Positions 8,101 to 15,591 of a stretch of 41,384 nucleotides of DNA are shown one piece after another. How positions within the stretch are numbered: the stretch's first letter is position 1; every line of letters begins with the position of its first letter. The stretch is from Acidimicrobiales bacterium (GTDB taxonomy: Bacteria > Actinomycetota > Acidimicrobiia > Acidimicrobiales > Iamiaceae), in contig DASQKY010000006.1 in assembly GCA_035630295.1 (NCBI GenBank), positions 1-41,384 of the forward strand, in the 5' to 3' direction. The notes below the pieces were generated by a model. That model was not told the origin of the DNA and made no database searches. It saw only the letters and a program-made list of their open reading frames with translations. A program made the translations under genes and the position numbers.

Positions 8101-8161
8101 GTGACCGGATGGCAACGGCCCGGTCGCTCGGCCGACACGGGCCGTCCGTACCGTCCCGGCC
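8101..8161 (+). promoter_or_regulatory. Predicted GlnR box and leaderless promoter of the nitrite/sulfite reductase
   Basis: Four pentamers with exact six-base spacing lie at 8101 (GTGAC), 8112 (GCAAC), 8123 (GTCGC) and 8134 (GACAC). They match the actinobacterial GlnR pattern gTnAC-n6-GaAAC-n6-gTnAC-n6-GaAAC at 5, 4, 4 and 4 of 5 positions. Ten bases further is TACCGT (8149-8154), then seven bases to ATG 8162, as in leaderless promoters. Activation by a nitrogen regulator is inferred. Confidence 0.55.
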
Positions 8162-9829
8162 ATGGCTGCTCCCGACATCCCCGCCGCCAAGCGTGCCGGC
8201 CTGCCCGTGGACCTCGACCGCCTGGCCGCCGAGGGCGACGGCTGGCTGAGCCCCGAGGACCGCTACGCCCTCAAGACCTGGGGGGTGTGCACCCAGCTCC
8301 AGGACCACGTGTTCATGGTCCGGGTCCGGGTGCCCGGGGGGGTGCTCCCCACCGCCCAGGCCCGGGCCGTGGCCCGCCTGGCCGCCCGCCACGGCTCGGA
8401 CTGGGTCCACCTCACCACCCGCCAGAACCTGGAGCTGCACTGGGTGGCCGACCGGGTCGTGCGCGACCTGCTGGCCGACCTGGAGCGCTCCGGCCTGTCC
8501 ACCCGGTCGGCCTGCGGCCACACCCTGCGCAACGTCATGTGCTCCGAGGACGCCGGCGTGGCCCTGGACGAGCCGTTCGACTGCCTGCCCGACGCGGTGG
8601 CCGTCAGCGACGCCCTGGTGGCCCGCTCGGCCGAGCTCAACTGCGTGCTGCCCAGCCGCATCAACATCGCCTTCGGCGGGTCGCCCCGGTGCCGGGAGGA
8701 CGCCCTGATCAACGACGTCGCCTTCGTCTCCACGGTGGTCGACGGGGTGGCCGGCTACCGCCTCCACGCCGGGGGCAGCTTGGGCAAGGCCCCGGCCCTG
8801 GCCATCGAGCTGGCTGCTTTCCTGCCCCGCACCGCGGCGGTGCCGGCCGCGGTGGCCCTGGCCGAGGTGTTCGTGGCCCACGGCGACTTCGAGCGGCCGG
8901 CCAAGGGGCGCCTCAAGTTCTGCATCGAGGCCATGGGGGCCGACGCCTTCCGGGCCGCCTGGGACCAGGCCTTCGCCGCGGCCCGCGAGCGCTCGTGGCC
9001 GGTCCCGGCCGAGGTGGCCCTGCTGGCCCCCGGTGATCGGGCCGCGGCCATCCGCCGCCGCCCCGAGGGGGGCTGGTCGGCCGGGGTGCGGCCCCAGCGG
9101 GAGCCGGGCCTGGCCTCGGTCACCGTGGCCCTCCCCCTGGGCGACACCAACCGGGCCGAGCTGGAGCTGCTGGCCGACCTGGCCGACCGTCACGGCGACG
9201 GCCACCTGATCCTGGGGCGCGACCAGGACGTGGTGCTGCGCAACGTCCCCGTCGAGCACGTGGCCGCCATCCGGGCCGCCCTCGTCCCCCGGGGCCTGGC
9301 CCTGCTGGGCGAGGCCCGGGACGCCCAGGTGCGGGCCTGCACCGGCTCGGCCGTGTGCGCCCTGGGCATCTCGCCCGCCCCCGACTCGGGCCGCACCCTG
9401 CTGGCCACCCCCGGGCTGCGCCGCAACAGCTCCCTGCGGGTCCACGTCTCGGGCTGCCCCAACAGCTGCGCCCAGCACCAGGCCGGCGACATCGGCCTGG
9501 CCGGCACCAAGGTCCGCCTGGGCGGCGCCGTCCACCTGGGCTACCACCTGTACCTGGGGGCCGACCTGCTCGACGGCCGGGTGGGCGAGGTGGTGGGCCG
9601 CATGGCGGCCGAGGACGCCCCGGCCGTGGTCGACGCCGTCATCGGCACATGGGAGGCCACCCGCCACGGCGGCGAGACCCTGTCGGCCACGGTGGCCCGC
9701 CTGGGCCTGGGCGCCTTCACCGCCACCCTCGAAGCCGTCCTCGACGACCGCTGGGCCACCGGCCCCGAGCCCGACGACACGGCCGTCGCCGCCCCCCGCC
9801 GCCCCGCTCCTGTCGTCCCGGCCGCGTAG
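8162..9829 (+). CDS. Ferredoxin-type nitrite/sulfite reductase (siroheme and 4Fe-4S)
   Basis: A 555-residue assimilatory reductase that would carry out the six-electron reduction of nitrite to ammonium or of sulfite to sulfide. The duplicated NIR/SIR fold is visible: a first half-domain with FMVRVRVPGGVLP, then TTRQNLELHW, and SACGHTLRNVMCS; a second with LILGRDQDVVLRNV. The four cluster/siroheme ligands are Cys393, Cys399, Cys432 and Cys436 (C-x5-C and C-x3-C, in ACTGSAVCALG and SGCPNSCAQHQ). The adjoining nitrite-type channel and NnaR-like regulator favour nitrite as the substrate; sulfite cannot be excluded. No NirB/NirD-type flavin domain is present, so ferredoxin is the likely donor. The start codon is supported by the leaderless promoter just upstream. 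The C-tail is Pro/Arg-rich. Confidence 0.92.
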   Translation: MAAPDIPAAKRAGLPVDLDRLAAEGDGWLSPEDRYALKTWGVCTQLQDHVFMVRVRVPGGVLPTAQARAVARLAARHGSDWVHLTTRQNLELHWVADRVVRDLLADLERSGLSTRSACGHTLRNVMCSEDAGVALDEPFDCLPDAVAVSDALVARSAELNCVLPSRINIAFGGSPRCREDALINDVAFVSTVVDGVAGYRLHAGGSLGKAPALAIELAAFLPRTAAVPAAVALAEVFVAHGDFERPAKGRLKFCIEAMGADAFRAAWDQAFAAARERSWPVPAEVALLAPGDRAAAIRRRPEGGWSAGVRPQREPGLASVTVALPLGDTNRAELELLADLADRHGDGHLILGRDQDVVLRNVPVEHVAAIRAALVPRGLALLGEARDAQVRACTGSAVCALGISPAPDSGRTLLATPGLRRNSSLRVHVSGCPNSCAQHQAGDIGLAGTKVRLGGAVHLGYHLYLGADLLDGRVGEVVGRMAAEDAPAVVDAVIGTWEATRHGGETLSATVARLGLGAFTATLEAVLDDRWATGPEPDDTAVAAPRRPAPVVPAA

Positions 9830-9842
9830 CCCGACCCACCGC

Positions 9843-9894
9843 CCGTTCTGGGGCGCCAGCGCACGCCCGAGCGAGCGGCGGCGCCTCAGAACGG
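9843..9894 (+). terminator. 15-bp intercistronic hairpin followed by a C-rich tract
   Basis: CCGTTCTGGGGCGCC (9843-9857) pairs with GGCGCCTCAGAACGG (9880-9894): 15 contiguous pairs including one G-U, with a 22-base loop. It begins 14 bp after the reductase stop. No T-run follows; instead 9900-9952 is strongly pyrimidine-rich and G-poor. It could be an mRNA-processing or stability element, or part of a Rho-dependent attenuator ahead of the transporter gene. Confidence 0.5.
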
Positions 9895-9962
9895 CCCCGG
9901 CTCCCGCCCTCGCTCGTCCCTGTCCCCTGCCCTTCCCTGCCCCCCACCTCCCGGAGGTTCCC

Positions 9963-10862
9963 GTGCCCATCCCCATCCCCGCCGCCCTCGACGACGCCGG
10001 TGCCGCCGCCGCGGCCAAGGCCGTCGCCGTGCGGTCCCTGCCCCGCTACCTGGCCTCCGCCGCCCTGGCCGGGGCCTTCGTCGGCATCGCGGTGGTGCTG
10101 CTGGTCAGCGTGTCGGCCCCCCTGGCCGCGGCCGGCTCACCGGCGGCCAAGCTGGTCCAGGCCGCGGTGTTCGGCGTGGCCCTGACCCTGGTGGTGTTCG
10201 CCGGGGCCGAGCTGTTCACCGGCAACGCCATGGTCATGCTCCAGGGCCTGCGGGCTCGGGCCGTCACAGGGGCCCAGCTGGCCGCGGTGTGGGCGGCGTC
10301 GCTGGTCGGCAACCTGCTCGGCTCGCTGGCCCTGGCGTCGGTGGTCCACGGGGGCGGCACCCTCACCGGCGACGGCGAGGCCCTGGTGGCCAAGATCGTC
10401 GGGGCCAAGGACGCGGTGGCCGGCCCCCAGCTGTTCTGGCGCTCGGTCCTGTGCAACCTGCTGGTCTGCCTGGGGCTGTGGATGGCCGGCCGGGTCCAGT
10501 CCGACGTGGCCAAGGCCATCGTGCTGTGGTGGGCCCTGCTGGCCTTCATCGGCTCCGGGTTCGAGCACTCCATCGCCAACATGACCATCTTCGGCCTGGG
10601 CATCCTGGAGGGCTCGGCCACCGCCGGCCAGCTGGCCCGCAACCTGGCCTGGACGGTGCCCGGCAACATCGTGGGCGGCGGCCTCCTGGTGGGCCTGGCC
10701 TACGCCTGGATCGGTCGCCCCGGCACCCGCACGCCGTCGGTGTCCGAGCCCGCCACCCCCGACCCGGCCCCGTCTCGGCCGGCACCGACCCCCGACCCCG
10801 TGCCGGCCAGCGCGTCGCCCGTCCCCGCTCCGGCCTACGCCCGCACCGGGGCCACGGCCTGA
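9963..10862 (+). CDS. Formate/nitrite transporter family channel (FNT)
   Basis: A 299-residue member of the pentameric FocA/NirC channel family, in the cytoplasmic membrane. Six hydrophobic segments are visible between about 28 and 250, with FNT hallmarks LFTGNAMVMLQGL after the second segment, AASLVGNLLGSLALA, and GFEHSIANMTIFGLG holding the conserved pore His-Ser. A Pro/Ala/Thr-rich cytoplasmic tail of about 45 residues follows and is longer than in enterobacterial forms. The GTG start has GGAGG six bases upstream (CCCGGAGGTTCCC). It follows the nitrite/sulfite reductase after a 133-bp gap holding a long hairpin, so nitrite uptake (or export of excess) is the likely job. Confidence 0.9.
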   Translation: MPIPIPAALDDAGAAAAAKAVAVRSLPRYLASAALAGAFVGIAVVLLVSVSAPLAAAGSPAAKLVQAAVFGVALTLVVFAGAELFTGNAMVMLQGLRARAVTGAQLAAVWAASLVGNLLGSLALASVVHGGGTLTGDGEALVAKIVGAKDAVAGPQLFWRSVLCNLLVCLGLWMAGRVQSDVAKAIVLWWALLAFIGSGFEHSIANMTIFGLGILEGSATAGQLARNLAWTVPGNIVGGGLLVGLAYAWIGRPGTRTPSVSEPATPDPAPSRPAPTPDPVPASASPVPAPAYARTGATA

Positions 10863-10965
10863 CCCTTCTCCCGCGCCTCCAGCGCCTGGCCCGGCCGGTC
10901 CCCAGGACCGGCCGGGCCGCCCCGCGCTCCGGGGCCGGGCGAGCCGGTGACGACGGCGGGGCGGA

Positions 10966-12057
10966 TCAGCAGGCGACGCGGTAGCCGCGGCGGGGGACGG
11001 TCTCCAGGGCGTCGCCGGCCGGGCCCAGTCGGCGCCGGAGGCGGGCCACCGTCACCTCCACCACGTGGGGGTCGGCGCCCGGCTCCCACACCGTCCGGGC
11101 CAGGCGCTCCTTGGCCACCACCGCCCCCTCCGCGTCGACCAGGGCGGCGAGGAGCTGGGCCTCCCGGCGGCTCAGGGTCACCGTCCTGTCGCCCACCAGC
11201 ACCGCGGTGCCCTGGAGGTGGGCCCGGTCGTCGCCCAGGGCCAGGGTGCGGTGGTGGCCGGCCATCGTCTCGGCCAGGCACCGGACCATGGGCCCGAGCC
11301 GCCAGCGGGCCGGGTGGGCGGGGGCGGGCACGCCGTGGGCGGCCAGGCGGGCCGCGCTGATCGGCCCCACGCAGACCGGCACCACCCGGTCCCGGAGGGC
11401 GGCGGCCAGCATCGGGGCCCGCTCCCCGGCCAGGGCGAAGAGGTTGGTGATGGCCGCCGCGCTGGTGAAGGTGACGGCGTCGAGCTGGGTGGCCACCACG
11501 GCCTGCACCAGGGCCCGGGCCGGCCCGGGATCGAGCGGGAGGTCCCAGCGGTAGACCGGCACGTCGATCACCGCCGCGCCCCGGGCGGCCAGGGCCCGGG
11601 CCACATGGGCCACGTCGTCGCCGTCGCGCTGCACGGCGATGCGCCGCCCGGCCAGGTCGTCCCCCAGGTGGGCCACCACCTCGGCGCTGCTCTCGCCCGG
11701 CGCCCGCCACCCGGCCTCCAGTCCCACCGTGGCCAGGGCCCCGGCCGCCTTGGGGCCGCGGGCCACCACGGTGGCGGCGGCCAGCCGGTCCCGCAGGGCG
11801 TCGCCCCGGCCCCGCCCGTCGGCGGCCTCGAACCACGACCGGACACCCAGGCCGGTGAGGGCCACCAGGGTGTCGGGGGGCTCCGCGATGAGGGCCTCGG
11901 TGGCGGCGTCGAGGGCGGGCCCGTCGGCCAGGGGGAGGGTCCGGATCACCGGGCCGTGGACGACCTCGGCCCCCCGGCGGCGCAGGAGCTCGGCCTGCTC
12001 GTCGGCTCGGCGGTCGGCTGTGACCCCGACGGTGAACCCGGCCAGGGGCAAGAGCAC
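10966..12057 (-). CDS. Uroporphyrinogen-III synthase / winged-helix fusion regulator (NnaR-type)
   Basis: A 363-residue two-domain protein. Residues 1 to about 255 form a HemD fold (LAGFTVGVTADRRADEQAE, then VALTGLGVRSWFEAA and DAVTFTSAAAITNLFAL). Residues about 270-363 form an OmpR/PhoB-type winged helix (VTLSRREAQLLAAL, VVEVTVARLRRRLG, TVPRRGYRV). There is no receiver domain. This is the layout of Rv0260c and of NnaR, the nitrate/nitrite assimilation regulator of mycobacteria and streptomycetes. The HemD part would supply, or sense, the siroheme precursor. The GTG start is supported by CAGGGT six bases upstream. The regulator converges with the transporter gene, and a GlnR-like box lies in front of it. 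Confidence 0.88.
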   Translation of the reverse strand: MLLPLAGFTVGVTADRRADEQAELLRRRGAEVVHGPVIRTLPLADGPALDAATEALIAEPPDTLVALTGLGVRSWFEAADGRGRGDALRDRLAAATVVARGPKAAGALATVGLEAGWRAPGESSAEVVAHLGDDLAGRRIAVQRDGDDVAHVARALAARGAAVIDVPVYRWDLPLDPGPARALVQAVVATQLDAVTFTSAAAITNLFALAGERAPMLAAALRDRVVPVCVGPISAARLAAHGVPAPAHPARWRLGPMVRCLAETMAGHHRTLALGDDRAHLQGTAVLVGDRTVTLSRREAQLLAALVDAEGAVVAKERLARTVWEPGADPHVVEVTVARLRRRLGPAGDALETVPRRGYRVAC

Positions 12058-12106
12058 ACCGGCACCCTGGCCCGCCGGTGTGACGGGGCCGTTTCCGGGT
12101 GGTGAG
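12058..12106 (-). promoter_or_regulatory. Predicted GlnR box and leaderless promoter of the NnaR-type regulator
   Basis: Read on the minus strand: CTCAC (12106-12102), six bases, GAAAC (12095-12091), six bases, GTCAC (12084-12080). These match gTnAC/GaAAC/gTnAC at 4, 5 and 5 of 5 positions and give AC-n9-AC-n9-AC. Ten bases later comes CAGGGT (12069-12064), then six bases to GTG 12057. The box-to-hexamer spacing is the same as at the reductase promoter. A fourth pentamer would overlap the -10 and matches poorly. Confidence 0.55.
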
Positions 12107-12207
12107 GGCCGCGTGACCTCCCGTGCACCCGGCACCTCCCGACAGGAGAGGCGCGGAGTGTGGTGCCATGGCCGCGCTGCGGGCGGATGGCGTGCCAGGC
12201 TTCGGGG

Positions 12208-13107
12208 ATGGCACGCATCGGTGGCGAACAGGCCCCCCTCGGGGGCGGCGCGGGCGACCCGGCGACGGCGGTGCTCCGGGCCGTGGGCCCGGACCGCAAG
12301 GGGCTGGTGGCGGTGCTGGCCGACTTCGTCTACCGGCACGGCGGCAACATCACCCACGCCGACCAGCACGTGGACGCCGAGGCCGGGGTGTTCTTCCAGC
12401 GGGTGGAGTTCCACCTCGACGGCTTCGGCCTGGGCCGGGACGAGATCCTCCCGGACCTGACCCCGGTGACCGAGCCGCTGGGCATGCGCTGCGAGGTCCG
12501 CTTCTCCGACGAGGTGGCCCGCACCGCGGTGCTGGTCACCCGCGAGGCGCACTGCCTGTACGACCTGCTGGCCCGCCAGGCCATGGGGGAGTTGCAGGCC
12601 GAGATCGCCTGCGTGGTGGCCAACCACCCCGACCTGGAGGACGTGGCGGCCCGCTTCGACGTGCCCTTCCACCACCTGCCGGTCACCGCCGCCACCCGGG
12701 TCGAGCAGGAGGGGGCTCTGCTCGACCTGCTGGCCCGGGAACGGGTCGACCTGGTGGTGCTGGCCCGGTACATGCAGATCCTCACCTCGCGGGTGATCGA
12801 CGCCCACGCCGGGCGCATCATCAACATCCACCACTCGTTCCTGCCCGCCTTCCTGGGGGGCCGGCCGTACCACCAGGCCCACGAGCGGGGGGTCAAGCTC
12901 ATCGGGGCCACCGCCCACTACGCCACCGCCCAGCTCGACCAGGGCCCCATCATCGACCAGGACGTGGTCCGGGTCAGCCACCGCGACGGCGTCGCCGACC
13001 TGGTCCGCAAGGGCCGGGACCTGGAGACGGTGGTGCTGGCCCGGGCCCTCACCGCCCACCTGGAGCACCGCGTCCTCGTCCACGGCCGCAAGACCCTCGT
13101 GTTCTGA
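12208..13107 (+). CDS. purU: Formyltetrahydrofolate deformylase
   Basis: A 299-residue PurU: 10-formyl-THF + water gives formate + THF, supplying formate for PurT and balancing one-carbon pools. An N-terminal ACT domain is visible (VLRAVGPDRKGLVAVLADF, residues 22-90). The formyltransferase-type catalytic domain follows, with NIHHSFLPAF (Asn206 and the His pair), RPYHQAHERGVKLIGATAH, and LDQGPIIDQDV carrying the catalytic Asp. The size is normal for the family. The ATG at 12208 starts about 14 residues before the ACT domain; an upstream in-frame ATG at 12160 gives an odd Cys/Met-rich extension and is less likely. It is divergent from the NnaR-type regulator by 150 bp. Confidence 0.95.
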   Translation: MARIGGEQAPLGGGAGDPATAVLRAVGPDRKGLVAVLADFVYRHGGNITHADQHVDAEAGVFFQRVEFHLDGFGLGRDEILPDLTPVTEPLGMRCEVRFSDEVARTAVLVTREAHCLYDLLARQAMGELQAEIACVVANHPDLEDVAARFDVPFHHLPVTAATRVEQEGALLDLLARERVDLVVLARYMQILTSRVIDAHAGRIINIHHSFLPAFLGGRPYHQAHERGVKLIGATAHYATAQLDQGPIIDQDVVRVSHRDGVADLVRKGRDLETVVLARALTAHLEHRVLVHGRKTLVF

Positions 13108-13156
13108 CCCCCACGTCCTGACCCCGCACCCCGGCCCAGGTGCTTGACGTCCCAAC

Positions 13157-13162
13157 TACTGT
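13157..13162 (+). promoter_or_regulatory. Candidate -10 for the CoA-transferase operon
   Basis: TACTGT fits the TANNNT -10 pattern and would start a message near 13169, upstream of GCGGAGGTG and ATG 13198. No convincing -35 is seen; a nearby TTGACG (13144) is too close to act as its partner. Confidence 0.3.
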
Positions 13163-13197
13163 GACGAGTGGGATCGGTCGGCGGGAGCGGAGGTGCC

Positions 13198-15591
13198 ATG
13201 GCGTCGGTTTTCGGTGGCCTGCGCGTCGTCGAGCTGGCCCAGGGCATGGCCGGGCCCCTGGCCACCGGGGTCATGGCCGACCATGGCGCCGAGGTGGTCA
13301 AGGTCGAGCCCCCGGGGGGTGACTGGGCCCGGGTCCTGCCCGGCTTCCACGTCTGGAACCGGGGCAAGCGGAGCGTGGTGCTCGACCTGCGCGCGACGGC
13401 GGGCCGGGCCGAGGCGAGGGAGCTGGCTCACTCGGCCGACGTGGTGGTCGAGAGCCTCCGACCCGGGCGGGCCCGGGAGCTGGGCCTCGACGGCGCCACC
13501 CTCGAGCACGAGTGCCCTCACCTGGTGCACTGCTCGATCAGCGGCTTCGGCCCCGCCACCGCCCTGCGGGGCTTCCCGGCCGACGAGGGCATCGTGGCCG
13601 CCAAGAGCGGTCGCATGCTGGGAACCGATGCCCTGAGCGGGGCCGTGGTGGCCGACGCGGCCGAGCGACCGATCCACCTGGCCGCCCCCGTGGCCTCCTT
13701 CGGGGCCGCCATGCTGGCCCTGGAGGCGATCTCCGCCGCCCTGTTCGACCGGGCCCGCACCGGACGGGGCCGCCGGGTGGCGACGAGCCTGCTGGAGGGG
13801 GCCGGCGCCGCCACCATGCGGCTGCGTTTCGCCCGGGACGGCGACGGGCTCCGCCCCCGGGACGGCGACGACCTGGCCTACCGGGGCATCGTCCTCACCT
13901 TCCTGACCGTGCGCTGCGCCGATGGCCTGCACCTGCAGATGTGCGCGCGGCAGGACCACCACTTCCGCAACTGGATGGCGGCCATCGGGCTGGCCGACGT
14001 CCTCGGCGAGGAGCGCTACCGCGGCGCCCCGCTGGGCTTCCGGTCCGGGCGCGACATCGACGAGCTGCGGGCCCGGATCGTGGACCGCATGACCACCCGC
14101 ACCCGGGCCGAGTGGCTGGCCACCTTCGTCCGGGCCGACGTGGGGGCCGACCCGTTCCTCGACCCGGCCGAGGCCCTGGCCCACCCCCAGATGGTCCTGA
14201 ACGACCGGGTGGTGGTGGTCGACGACCCCCGGCTCGGGCCCGTGACCCAGGTCGGCCCGCTGGTGGCCATGGCCGAGACGCCGGCCCACATCGGGGCGCC
14301 GGCCCCGACCCTGGGCCAGCACCAGGACGACGAGCGCCACCGGGGCCCGGCCCTGCTCCCCGTGGGTGGGTCGCCCCGACCGGCCGAGCCCGGGCCGCGG
14401 CCCCTGCCGTTGGAGGGCGTCACCGTGGTCGAGGTGGCCTCGTTCCTGGCCGGGCCGCTGGGGCCCACCCTGCTGGCCGAGTTGGGAGCCCGGGTGGTCA
14501 AGGTCGAGCCCCGGGCCGGCGACCCCTTCCGCCGGGTGGGCCTGGAGTTCGCCCACCTGGCCACCGGGAAGGAGAGCCTGGCCCTGGACCTGGCCCACCC
14601 CGAGGGCCGGGACGTGCTGGCCCGGCTGGTCCGCCAGGCCGACGTGGTGGTGCACAACCTGCGCCCGGGCGCGGCCGAGCGGCTGGGCCTGGGGTACGCC
14701 GCGCTGCGTCGGATCAACCCCTCCCTGGTCTACGTGCAGGCCTCGGCCTACGGCTCCCGGGGCCCGGAGGCGGGCCGGGCCGCCTTCCACTCCACCCCCC
14801 ACGCCCTGAGCGGCGGGGGCGTGCTCCAGGCCGGCCGGGGCAACCCGCCGGTGGACGACTCCTACGCCGATCCGTGCGCCGGGCTGGCGGTGGCCGCCGC
14901 GGTGGCCATGGGGCTCCTGGCCCGGGAGCGCTGGGGGTGCGGGCAGCAGGTCGAGACCACCATGCTGGCCACCGCGGCCTACGTGCACGCCAACGACCAG
15001 GTGGGCTACCGGGGGCGTCCGCCGCCGGCGGTGGCCGACGCCGGCCAGCACGGGCCGTGCGCCCTCCGCCGCCTCTACCGGTGCCGCACCGGGTGGTTGT
15101 TCCTGGCTGCCGATCGACCCGGGGGGTGGGAGGCGCTGGTGGCCGCCCTGGGGGCGGTGGACCTGGCCGCCGACCGCCGCTTCACCACCGCCGCGGACCG
15201 CGGCGCCCACGACCCCGAGCTGGCCGAGGAGCTGGCCCACCGGCTGGCCCCCCGCTCCAGCCACGAGTGGGAGGCCGTGCTCCTGGCCGGGGGCGTGCCC
15301 GCGGCCGAGGCCGACGGGCCGCCGTTCGAGGAGATCCTGGTGCGCCACGGCCTGGCCCGCCCGGTCGAGCACGAGGACGTGGGCCCCTACTGGGGCCTGC
15401 GCCCCCGGGTGCGGGTGGCCGGCTCCGAGCCCCGCCTGGGGGTGCCGTGCGGGTGCGGCGAGCACTCCGACGCGGTGCTGGCCGGCCTGGGCTACGGCGA
15501 GGCCGAGCGCGACGCCCTGGTGGCCGCCGGGGTGGTCCGTCGCCGGTCGCCCCGGGCCGCGCCGCCGGCGGTGGCGGGGGTGGCGCCGTGA
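13198..15591 (+). CDS. Fused double CaiB/BaiF-type CoA transferase
   Basis: A 797-residue protein with two complete family III CoA-transferase domains, about residues 3-390 and 402-775. Each starts with the CoA-binding Rossmann signature (GLRVVELAQGMAGPLAT and GVTVVEVASFLAGPLGPTL) followed by GAEVVKVEPPGGD or GARVVKVEPRAGD. The second repeat keeps the catalytic-Asp region (DSYADPCAGL). The equivalent place in the first reads APVASFGAAM with no acidic residue, so only the second half looks catalytic. Single-domain relatives form interlocked dimers, so this chain may be a built-in asymmetric dimer. The ATG has AGGTG six bases upstream. It overlaps the next gene by GTGA. The substrate is unknown, probably a small dicarboxylic or hydroxy acid given the CitE-like neighbour. 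Confidence 0.9.
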   Translation: MASVFGGLRVVELAQGMAGPLATGVMADHGAEVVKVEPPGGDWARVLPGFHVWNRGKRSVVLDLRATAGRAEARELAHSADVVVESLRPGRARELGLDGATLEHECPHLVHCSISGFGPATALRGFPADEGIVAAKSGRMLGTDALSGAVVADAAERPIHLAAPVASFGAAMLALEAISAALFDRARTGRGRRVATSLLEGAGAATMRLRFARDGDGLRPRDGDDLAYRGIVLTFLTVRCADGLHLQMCARQDHHFRNWMAAIGLADVLGEERYRGAPLGFRSGRDIDELRARIVDRMTTRTRAEWLATFVRADVGADPFLDPAEALAHPQMVLNDRVVVVDDPRLGPVTQVGPLVAMAETPAHIGAPAPTLGQHQDDERHRGPALLPVGGSPRPAEPGPRPLPLEGVTVVEVASFLAGPLGPTLLAELGARVVKVEPRAGDPFRRVGLEFAHLATGKESLALDLAHPEGRDVLARLVRQADVVVHNLRPGAAERLGLGYAALRRINPSLVYVQASAYGSRGPEAGRAAFHSTPHALSGGGVLQAGRGNPPVDDSYADPCAGLAVAAAVAMGLLARERWGCGQQVETTMLATAAYVHANDQVGYRGRPPPAVADAGQHGPCALRRLYRCRTGWLFLAADRPGGWEALVAALGAVDLAADRRFTTAADRGAHDPELAEELAHRLAPRSSHEWEAVLLAGGVPAAEADGPPFEEILVRHGLARPVEHEDVGPYWGLRPRVRVAGSEPRLGVPCGCGEHSDAVLAGLGYGEAERDALVAAGVVRRRSPRAAPPAVAGVAP

